Shown piece after piece: positions 10,502 to 20,304 of a DNA stretch of 64,000 bases. Source of the stretch: Glebionis coronaria (taxonomy: Eukaryota; Streptophyta; Magnoliopsida; Asterales; Asteraceae); the NCBI GenBank assembly GCA_025667525.1, contig CM046880.1:592385895-592449894 (forward strand), in the 5' to 3' direction. Position 1 is the first letter of the stretch, and each line of letters begins with the position of its first letter. Below the pieces are notes generated by a model. The model was not told the DNA's origin and did no database searches. It worked only from the letters and a program-made list of their open reading frames with translations. A program made the position numbers and the translations under genes.

Positions 10502-11685
10502 TGTAGAAACTAGAAGGGGGGGGGGTTGAATAGTTTCTTATATTTACTTGTTAAAAGGTAGTTTTCAAAAATCCTTTTTCAAAAAACTTAGGCTTCAGGA
10601 AATGTGTGAAATCTTCTTATGCACAATATGACCAATGATAGTGTAACTAAACTAATACTAACAAAAATATATGCACAAAGAATAAAGAATGTAAAGAGTT
10701 AAGGGTAAAGAAAGATCAAACCGAACACCAAGGATTTATAGTGGTTCGGCAACGAAGCTCACTCCTCGTTCCTACTCCACTCCTCGAGTACTCCTTACTC
10801 GAGAGTTCACTACACAACAAGCTCCTTATGGTGGAGAAAACCGTACACGTCGCTTAACCAATTTCCGACTCTAAGCTAAAAGTGAGCCCTAATCGTAGCT
10901 AGGACCAATCTACACAACTTCCAAATAGACATAACTACTTGGATCTTCACAACTATGACACAACAAAAAATGTATAAAATTAGATCTTCAATGATCTTTG
11001 GTGGTGGACTCAACACTTCACAAGGATAGTGTTCTTCTCTTTGCACTTGGAGAGGAAGGGATGGAAGAACAAGATTCACTTCTTAAACAAGTAGTAATCA
11101 AACAAATGATCAAAGATTTGAGTGATTAAAGAAGAGTGTTTGAATCTGGAAATAGATGTGCAAAAGAGGTGAGTTGAAAAGCTGAGAATGGTCCACAATT
11201 TATAGGACAAAAGGCCAACGGATATATCTGGCCGCGGTTCCATATCTCAGCCGGCGGTTCCTTATCGATAAGGAACCGCGTAGGCACTAGGGAACCACCG
11301 CCTAGACTCCGCTCCCTTTTGGAGGTCTTATCTGGATTAAAAAATATCCTGATAGAATATTCCTAATCAAATAAGAATATGCCATTTTCAAATTTTCAAT
11401 TAATTAATTTAATAAAACATTTTCTTAAAAAGAAAGTTTAATAAAAACTTGTCACACTTAATAAAAAGTGAGTTTTAAGAAAAGATTAAGTCACTTGATC
11501 ACTTGATTAAGGTTAGTACTTGTTTATTCATACCTTAAGTGAACATGGGTAAAATAAAAAATACTTGAACTCAAGAATTCGTTTTTCGTTGTTTTCGTAA
11601 ATGCTTGTTTTTACATATTGTCGTAATCAAAACTAAGAGAGACCGAAAAATGCAAGTAACGTTTTTAGGCATTATTGCATCAACA
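10502..11685 (-). repeat. 5' LTR of the older copia element (about 1.18 kb)
   Basis: Ends on the plus strand are TGTAGAAAC at 10502 and ...GCATCAACA at 11685. A run of ten G lies near 10516. A TATA-like CTATAAAT (minus) lies near 11199-11206. The LTR carries a 26-bp perfect palindrome and further copies of its half-site. Confidence 0.8.
11225..11310. repeat. GGAACCGC palindrome cluster in the LTR
   Basis: A perfect 26-bp palindrome at 11254-11279 consists of GCGGTTCCTTATC and its reverse complement. Half-site copies lie at about 11233 (GCGGTTCC) and about 11292 (GGAACCACCGCC). The same half-sites recur as an imperfect inverted pair inside the gag gene near 8903-8933. Confidence 0.85.
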
Positions 11686-11960
11686 AACACCATCGTAGGC
11701 TTGTCATCATCACATAGTTCTCGATTATAAGGTAAAAGTAACATTAGTAATATAATTATAATAAGACGTGTCATATGATTTATGGTGGAGTATAATTACA
11801 TGATAAATAACTTCTTTGTTACAGATTCTCCAACTCAAGCGAAGACCAAGACAGGGAGAATGACTCTAGTTCAGATTCTTATGGGGGCGTATGACGATAA
11901 TCATCAAGAGGATAAAAGCGACGATGACGAAAGCGAAAATGATGACGGTGATGAGTGAAC
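11686..11960 (+). pseudogene. duplicated gene family, copy 1: part of exon 7 and exon 8
   Basis: This copy starts in mid-exon at the copia LTR end. Exon 7 is cut to its last part (ACACCATCGTAGGC...), a GTAAAA donor and a short intron follow, then exon 8, which codes for the acidic tail. Compared with the copy at 19.6-22.5 kb, exon 8 has lost 2 nt before GGGGGCGTATGA and runs into a stop. The protein is unrecognised. The copy is nearly the same sequence as the one at 63.0 kb. Confidence 0.7.
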
Positions 11961-12003
11961 CTTATATTTATGACTATAATTACTTTAAATTCTACTCTAA
12001 CAT

Positions 12004-13620
12004 ATATATAAAATGTGATGTGTTGCTACTATGAATGCTGTTAAATATTTATATCATGGAGGCAATGGCCGTGATAAGATCCAAATGACTGTTATTAGCG
12101 ATTATATAAGTTAAATCCGAAGAGTCACAACCCTTCACCAACAGACGTGCTAGTTTGGTTTTTGGCGAGAAAATACGACGTTAATACCGATTTATAAATC
12201 ATTTCGCGAGGGGAGGCCTCTCCTCGACCCCACCCGTTGACTTGGGAATGCGACCCGAGCGCGGCCCCAACAAGAGGCGTGACTTCCTTTACCCCGCATA
12301 TTTTTCGTGGTCGACAACATATTAATTAGCTCAACGAATGTGAATTTTACTAGGTTGTGATATGACCCATGAGTGTTCCTGACTTGGAATAAATCCATCC
12401 ACCTAACTATAGTGCTTGTTCATTTGGTTTTTCAACAAGTAATGTTGCATGACGTTGTTTAAAATAAATCAACCACGTATTTATACTATGAAATGGATAT
12501 TTGGATCTATCTTGTTAATTTCTATATTATTTTTAACAAACATAATATCTTTCGTATGACATATACCCATATATTTACAAGAAAAAATGATGGTTCTGTA
12601 GAACAAATGTTTTGGAAATTAGGTTTTTTTGCTAAAAAATGAGGATACTTGAGGAAACATACCTTTGATCCGTTTACACTCTCTTACCAGCCACATTCGC
12701 TCACCCTAAACCGCAACACGCCATTCACCTCGTGCAAAGCTCCACCCACCACCAAAGAGTATATCATATGCAACCGCTTTTCTGGCATATCTATTTCTTC
12801 TATAACAAATATGGGGTTAGAGGCATGGTGTTGATAGTGATGAAACATATATGGGGTTAGAGGCATGGTGCTGTGTTGTATCACACACTCGCATTGCATA
12901 TAAATTTCTCCATTTATCTCAATGACGAACATATGTCATACTATGCATATATGCTCAAAATAGGATAAATAGATTTCGATTATAAAAATTAACTGGTAAA
13001 CTAAGTTACGTAGACGTCCATATGTGACTTGTGTGTCACTGTCGAGTAAATCCACATCAAGACTCTTCGTGATTACAATCTCTCTACAAGAAGGTAAAAA
13101 TATATGACACAGATATAAGTAAACTAGCCAATCCTATTATACTCGATTATGATAGAAATATAACAGGGTGTACCTATACACGTATCTTCACACAAAGAGG
13201 ATAAATCCGATAAGTTGACATGAGACCGTAATTTTATCGATGTACATGTACGTAATTGTGAAGTAAAATGATCATGCTACTAACCGACTTTATATGTGTA
13301 GTTGACACAATGAATTAAACAATTTCCTATGGTAAATTAATACTATTAAATATCAAAATTAACTTTATAAGCAAAACATCTTTCCGTTAACGATTGTATC
13401 ATTAATGAAAGTCGAGTAGTGACGTCAATACGTAGAGAAATAAGTTTCAATTAATGACAGTCAAGTAAATTTGTCTCGGTCAACTGAATATTCCTTATAT
13501 GAATTGGTTCGTTTGTCTAAGAAAATCAGAGAAATTTTTGTCTCAAAGTAGTTCTAAATTTTTGTCTCATTAAGCAAGCCCTCACGGGACAAAAACCGAT
13601 CACCGTAATTATAATCTAAG
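12004..13620 (+). repeat. conserved non-coding blocks downstream of gene copy 1
   Basis: In order: a GC-rich block (12190-12330), an AGGTTGTGATATGACCC block (12350-12440), a GAGGAAACATACC block (12590-12780), a GGGGTTAGAGGCATGGTG block present twice with a 42-bp spacing (12810-12875), a CATCAAGACTCTTCG block (12940-13270) and a GACAGTCAA block (13400-13540). The same blocks in the same order occur near 22.7-24.3, 24.8-28.9, 40.8-42.9/55.2-55.9 and 63.5-64.0 kb. I see no convincing coding sequence. Confidence 0.7.
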
Positions 13621-13629
13621 ATTTAATAT

Positions 13630-14050
13630 TTGCCCATTAAAATCATTCACGTGGCAAACTAAAATTTTTGAGTTAAATAAGATAACATATCATCATTATG
13701 ATTTGCTATAATGTAAGAACCAATCTTAAAATAAAAACAATAAGAACCATTTATATTATGCCAAGTGTCATTTACTGTTAAAAAAACAAAATTTATTTTA
13801 ATATTTCAAAGGGAATTAAAGGAATTTTACTTTATCTCTATCATTTATTACCATACTCTAAGTTCTCTTTTTCATCATAATTAAACGACGGCCAAATCCT
13901 CGGATATGATACAAAGACGTTAATTTTATTTTGAGGGGCTTATCAATGGTTTTTTAGTGTTAATTATGTTATAACAATTTTTCTAAGATAACCACCATGA
14001 CCACGAATGACTTCAAATGAAGCGTTAAGATATACTGTAAATGGTCAGGT
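13630..14050. other. AT-rich DNA, no gene seen
   Basis: Nothing codes here. The stretch AAGAACCAATCTTAAAATAA near 13718 has an inverted partner near 15090-15125, so the 13.7-15.1 kb interval may be a non-autonomous element of about 1.4 kb. I could not find a target duplication. Confidence 0.35.
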
Positions 14051-14054
14051 TAAT

Positions 14055-14495
14055 ATTTTATTAGTTGTCTCGTGTATTTTTCGAAAACGTATTATTTGAA
14101 TTTTTTATTTAGTTATATATTTTTTAATTGTGTATTATTTGATTTTTCTTTTAGTTATTTGTGTATTTTCTTATATGTATCATTTGGGTCTTTTGTTTAG
14201 TTTGTTGTGTATTTTTTTCGAATACATATATATTAGTTGGTAGTGTATTTATTTATACGTGTCACTGAATTTTTTTAATTGGTTGTATATTTTTTCGCAT
14301 ATGCATTATTTGGGTCTTCTTTTAGTTAGTTGTGTAATGTTTTGGATACGTATCACTTGTATTTTTTAGTTAGTTGTGTATTTATACGGATACGTATCAC
14401 TTAAGTTTTTTTTTAAATGGTTGAACATTTTTCAGATATGTATCATTTGGTATTTTTAGTTAGTTGGGTATTTTTTTATGTGTGTCGGTAATTTT
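14055..14495 (+). repeat. degenerate tandem repeat, unit about 55-65 bp
   Basis: About seven or eight imperfect copies share the pattern TTAGTTGTGTATTTTT, then a TACG-containing core, then TATCATTTG. The copies differ in length by a few bases, so this is an old array. Confidence 0.65.
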
Positions 14496-14499
14496 CATA

Positions 14500-15290
14500 T
14501 ACTTCTAGTGACACAATAAGTTGTTTGCTACATTCTACGTGACACACTTATTCTATTGACACATTTATAGTGCTACGTTAAATTTTTTGACACAATCCAT
14601 GACGACACAATGATTTTTATGACGTATTATTTATGAGCAACTAAATATTTTGACATATTTTATTCCAAAATATGTTTTTAATGACACTTTTATATGTTTG
14701 GATTGAAACCTTTATGTGATACATATTCTTTGACACAATGTAGCGACAAATTATATTTTTAACACGTTTTTTTAACATTTAAATTTCACTAATAATACTA
14801 TCTATCGTCTATCACTCTATCAGATAGTTATACGTAATATTTAAATGTCTAGTTATATGTAATATTTTAATGTTAGTATGAAAAAAGTAAAGGTATTAAT
14901 CTAATATTGAAAAGGATAATACGGTGGCTTTATATATGCGAAGAAAAAATAACTGCCAAGGTAAGCTCATGAAATTTGGCTATTAAATGGTCTCAAGAAT
15001 TTCCCAATATTTTATTTTATTTACCATCATGCCATTACAACTATTTAAAATATATTTAATTACATGAGATAATTAATGATGCATTCAACGGTCTAGATTG
15101 GTTCTTATTATTTTTATTTTAAAACCGGTCATCACAATAACGCTCCTCTCATCATTATATCTTAAAAAAACTTCTACTACCCATTAAACCATACTTACTA
15201 AATATTGAAATACCATGTCATCAAATTTTTTTTTGTATTGGGCTAATTCTTGAAATGCCCTAAGATAAAAGACTTCTACAACCCATTAAA
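14500..15290. other. AT-rich DNA, no gene seen
   Basis: I find no open frame of note, no clear terminal repeats and no RNA gene in this stretch. Confidence 0.4.
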
Positions 15291-15299
15291 CCATACTTA

Positions 15300-15715
15300 A
15301 TGAATTTTTTTATAAAACTTACATAAAATTTATATAAATTTTTTATAAGATTTTTATAAATATTTTAATAAAATTTATATAAATTTTTATAAGAATTTAT
15401 ATAAATTTTTTTATAAAATTTTATGAATATTTTTATAATATTTATATAATTTTTTTATAAAATTTATGATTTTTTAATATATAAACTTTTTATAAGGTTT
15501 ATATAAATATTTTTATTAAATTTATATAAACTTTTTATAAAGATTTTATAAATTTTTTATAAAAATTTATAAAACCCTTTTTATAAAATTTATATAAATG
15601 TTTTATAAAATTTATATATATTTCTTTTAAAATTTAAATAAAATTTTTATATATTTTTTATAAAATTTAAATAAATTTTTTATAACTTTTTATAATATTT
15701 ATATAGAATGTGAAA
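15300..15715. repeat. very AT-rich low-complexity tract
   Basis: Roughly 15-20 degenerate copies of a unit like TTTTTATAAAATTTATATAA fill this interval. It is almost free of G and C and can fold on itself. Confidence 0.75.
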
Positions 15716-16139
15716 ATTCGGTTCTACTCTTTTAAATAGAAAATATATAAAAAAAATATTTATTCGTTAATTGGTTCAACCCAAAATTAAGATTTCTAAA
15801 AATTATAAAGTTAGGATAGTGTAAAGTGCATACTCTTTGAGCTAATTAATATGTTTTTAACCACGACAAATATGTGGGGTAAAGGAAGTTGCGTCCCTTG
15901 TTGGGGTCGCGCTCCCAAGCCAATGGGTGGGGGTCGAGAAGAGGCCTAAATGATTTATGAATTCGTATTAAATATAACTACTAATATCGGTCATTTATGT
16001 ATCTTATAACGGTCATTTCCTCAATGTTACACCAATCATATATTTAGAACTATTATTCATTATGAATATTAATAAACCATTCATAGGGGCAACATATATC
16101 AAACTTTATATATGTTATAGTGAAATATTAAGTAATTAT

Positions 16140-16700
16140 AGTCCTAAGTATAAGATTCAATTATCATCGTCATCATTTTCACATTCATCATCAACGCTTT
16201 TATCCTCTTGATGATTATAGTCATATGCCTGGTCTAGAGTCATTCTCCTAATCTTGGTCTTCACTTGAGTTAGAGCATCTATAACAAAGAAGTTACTTTC
16301 AGATAACTGTAATCCACCTTAAATCATATGACACAACTATTTAATAGTATATTACTAACGCTACTTACCTTATAATCGAGAACTCCGTGACAATGACAAG
16401 CCTACGTACAATGTTGAGAAACACGTAGTAATCAACCATAAGTAGTTACTAAGAATCGCCGATATTACTTACAAAAATTCGTCATATTTCAAGAGTTAGC
16501 TTACATTCTCTTGTAGGATATACTCATAAATCTTACATCAATAACCTAAAATGTTTAGATTTAAAAAGTGATTATATGTGTTATATGTATATAAGTAAGG
16601 TATATCTTATAATTGCTTTACTTCATTAATGTTTTCGTAGAACGTATCCCACATTTCATCCTCATTGTGTGCATCTGAGTTCCAATACTACAAAAGTAAC
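16140..16700 (-). pseudogene. duplicated gene family, inverted copy (exons 5-8)
   Basis: On the minus strand I can align exon 5 (about 16625-16690), exon 6 (about 16490-16545, with an internal deletion), exon 7 (about 16375-16435) and exon 8 (about 16150-16285) with the plus copy at 19.6-22.5 kb. No exon 1-4 is present. Frame damage in exon 6 makes it a pseudogene. It lies head to head with the plus copy. Confidence 0.7.
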
Positions 16701-16740
16701 TTTAGTAAACTAAAAATTATTATAAAAACAAAACAAATTT

Positions 16741-18344
16741 GTTGTAGTGACATAACTTAATCTTTGCACCAGAAATGATAGATAATAGCAAATACCAGAT
16801 ATTATGAGTTTATTACAATCCATGTTTAGAATATTTATAATATTAAACATTAGAATACGTTAATATAATGTAAAAACACACATAGATTGTGGATTTTAAT
16901 CAATGTTTAGGATATTTATAATTTTAAACTTGCAATTTGGTTAAGATACTAACCCCTAAAAAATATAAACCATATATAAAATATTTAAGACAAGACTAAG
17001 AGTAAAAGTATAAATAAATGAAGTTTACTTGGAAAATATGATTGATACGTCTCTAAATAATGGAACACCTTATCGAATTTCACAAGTTTATAACGAGGAA
17101 ATTACATTCATTGTCCACGTACTTTTATATGAATTAAACGCAAAAATCTTAAACTTTATAACATTTTATTAAAAAATCAAAAATGTATCACAATTTAATA
17201 CACATAAACTCAAACACCTTTAATATTAACTTATATTAAATACTTTGATATTGATCCATAATAAAAACTTTGTTGGTATTGTTCTACATGTGCAACATTA
17301 AATAGTGTCATAAGGATTAGATATACATATGTTTTTTGTTGTGTCACATATGATAATTCACACCTTTGTGTACATTTATATATATAACAACCAATTTAGA
17401 GAAAGGACACACACACACAAATCAATACCAAAGTCGTTACTATAAGTCAATATCAAATCAAACAGTTAAATTAAAGTAGAGGCGAGAAACTGAGTTAATA
17501 AAAAAATATTAATAAGGTAGTTTTTTATTTTTTTTTCGTATGCCACCTTAAGAAAGATAATACAACAGTCCAGATGTACATACATGTGGAATTATCATAT
17601 GTTTATTTCCCAGAAAAAAAATATTTATATATAATATGCCCTTTCTCTAAAAAAAATTGTTATATATAAATTTACACAGATGTGTGAATTATCATATGTG
17701 ATACAACAAAATACATATGTATGTCTAATCTTTATGACACGATTTAATGTTTCACATGTACAACAGTACCAACAAAGTCTCAACTGTGGATCAATATCGA
17801 AGTTTATAAATTTAAAGATATTTTTTAATAAAAGGTTATAAATTTAAGAATATTTGCATTTAATTCTCATAAAAGTACACGGACAATGGATGTAATTTAC
17901 TCTTTATAAAGTTATGAAATTCGATAGGGTGTTTCATTATTAGAGACGTAGAAATCATCTTTTCCAAATAAACTTCATTTATTTATACTTTTACCTCTAT
18001 TCTTGTCTTAAATATTTTATATATGGTTTATGTATTTTTAGGTGTTAGTCTCTTAACTTAATTGCAAGTTTAATATTATAAAATTCTAAACATCGATTAA
18101 AATCCACAATCTATGTGATTTTTATCTAATTTTTAACATATTCTAAATAAAACAAGCATTACATCATTTTAGGTTGTACGTGTTATTCCATATTTGTACT
18201 TGTTCATTAGCTAGACATTATTTGTGTCAGATTCCATATATATATACTTCTTCATTAGCCAGACATTATTTGGATTGTAATAAACTCATAATGTTTGGTA
18301 TGTGTTATTATCTACTATTTTCTGGTGGAAAAATCAAAATATGT
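16741..18344. repeat. palindrome core of the head-to-head pair
   Basis: The left arm (16741-17400) and right arm (17630-18344) are reverse complements with scattered mismatches. For example GGATTGTAATAAACTCATAA at 18272 matches the reverse of 16800-16822. About 230 bp separate the arms. A related palindrome lies at 35178-36720. Confidence 0.75.
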
Positions 18345-18745
18345 CACTAGAACAAATTTTTCTTGTGTTTACGCTTATTTCTTTATAATTTAAGAAACGT
18401 GAATTTTATTTATAAAATGTTCACACCTATAAGTATTAGTTTTTTTCAAAAATTCTCACACTTAAAAGTGTGAAGTACTATAAAGTTCACACATAAAAGT
18501 GTGATGAATTATTTTAAAAATCATACTTAAAAGTGTAAACGATTATTTTTATAAAATCTTTACATTTTAATGTGAAGTGTGAAGTTTATTATAAATCTTC
18601 ACACTTGAAAGTGTAAAATATTTGCTATACCTAATTCGTTCAGACAAAAAATACTAATGATAAGCTGAACTTTTTAAATTCATACACTTTAAAGTATGAA
18701 AAAATATCATACAAAATGTGAAAAGTAAACTCATTTGTTGTAGTG
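18345..18745. mobile_element. CACTA-like MITE full of short palindromes
   Basis: The ends are CACTAGAACAAAT and ATTTGTTGTAGTG, which are inverted CACTA-type termini. The flanking triplets are TGT and CGT, a near match to a 3-bp duplication. Inside are about five imperfect palindromes of the type CACACTTAAAAGTGTG (18466, 18495, 18525, 18598, 18683). There is no coding capacity. Confidence 0.65.
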
Positions 18746-18749
18746 CGTT

Positions 18750-19560
18750 GTGCATATGTATTTAGCATATTGTTGTCCATAGTTTTTTTATAATATTTAT
18801 AATTTGATGATTCGTATACATTATTTTATACTTGTAACCAACTATGCAACGTATATTTAATTCTATCTCTTATGATTTTATGAAACATTTTATAGTAACA
18901 AATATTCATTTTGTGTGATGGTTGCTTTTTCGTTTAAATTTTGTCACCATGAATCAATTTCGATTAATGAGGAGAAAAAAAGGTTTAAGAAGCAAATAAA
19001 AACAGTTTCGTTAACTCAAAATCCCTCGCATGTTGTTGTGAGAGAAATGCATATGTTGGTTTATATAAGAAATTCTAAATGTTTGAAAATCACAATTCAA
19101 ACAAATCTTAGATCATTTTATGAAACAAATCATGGATTTATTTCTCAATTTTGTTGCTATTTATTTACATTTTTAGTTAGAAATTAACAAGTATCCAAAC
19201 CTTTTTATTCTAATAAATAGCTTTTTTTAAGTAGGCTTTCGACAACATTGAGGTGTTAGTGGTATTAAACTTGTAAGTTGTAACAATTTTATCATTGAAC
19301 AAAATAATTTTTTTAGACCCTGGATATACACATGAGCTTCATTTCCTATTTGATAGAAAAATATAAAAATAGATGCTTAAATAAAAGGTAGATATAGTGC
19401 TAATGAAACATTTTGTGGATAAAAACCATATTGTACATATTATGTACTAAAACAATACTTTACACGTTTTATTATCATTAAATGGATTGGGGAATTGAGT
19501 AATGCAGAGTATATATTTTTTATTTTACATGCTTGTTTCATTACCCTCTCATGTTCCTGA
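18750..19560. other. AT-rich stretch upstream of the plus gene copy
   Basis: One 90-codon frame (18915-19187, plus) is open, but its composition gives no family signal and the region has no counterpart before the copy at 36.7 kb. I see nothing else. Confidence 0.35.
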
Positions 19561-19575
19561 TTATACTAATTGCAG

Positions 19576-19834
19576 AATGATTCCCAATGATGTTTGTGAC
19601 ACCATTTTTGAGAAGTAAGTACGTAATTCATTTTGGAGTTAACTGCTTTTTTGGTCCTCGTGGTTTGGCCGAGTTTTCACTTTTGGTCCAAAAAGTCAAA
19701 TAGTTTCGATTTTGGCCAAAATTTAAACTTTTTCTCCAATTTTCGTTGACTGTTAGTTTGACCAGCTAAAAATGTATAAAAGTGACTAAAATACCCTCAT
19801 TTTAACACTGTAAATGACAGAGATACCCTCTTAT

Positions 19835-19888
<54 letters not shown>

Positions 19889-19897
19889 TATTATTAT

Positions 19898-19962
<65 letters not shown>

Positions 19963-20255
19963 TATTCTCAATTTTATTAATCACACAAAATTGGAAGGGA
20001 GCCGCGAAACAAGCTGCGCGCCCACCCCTTTTTGAATACAAAAACTAAGCCTAGACATCAAAAAACCGCCACTCCTCGCGTCATTAGAATGACAACCAGC
20101 TAACCGCTTAAGACGCGAGAGAGTATCCATCGCCTCCTCCTCAAACTCCCCAAAGGTCGAGAAGGCGAATGGAATAAACGAGTAACCATGCTCAGCACAA
20201 ATAGAAGAATACTTCCTCTTCTTCTTCTGAATAATAATAATAATAATAATAATAA

Positions 20256-20304
<49 letters not shown>

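Larger units (their letters stand above)
7720..11685 (-). mobile_element. older, decayed copia element split by the Sirevirus-like insertion
   Basis: Read on the minus strand: 5' LTR (11685-10502), tRNA-iMet PBS, gag, protease region, GAG-pre-integrase and the first residues of integrase, where the plus-strand element cuts in at 7719/7720. The remainder lies beyond the left edge. Several in-frame stops and at least one frameshift show that it is old. Its own insertion site is inside an exon of the duplicated gene family (see 11686). Confidence 0.85.

Noticed and set aside
12649..12932. Short proline-rich plus frame and its minus partner in the GAGGAAACATACC block
   Set aside because: Not kept open in the copies near 23.5, 26.2 and 41.4 kb on either strand.
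14055..14495. CRISPR-like array
   Set aside because: Repeats are degenerate, spacers are not distinct and this is plant nuclear DNA.
19814..20035. Frame of poly-Asn, poly-Tyr and poly-Phe
   Set aside because: Translation of a microsatellite and a poly(T) run.
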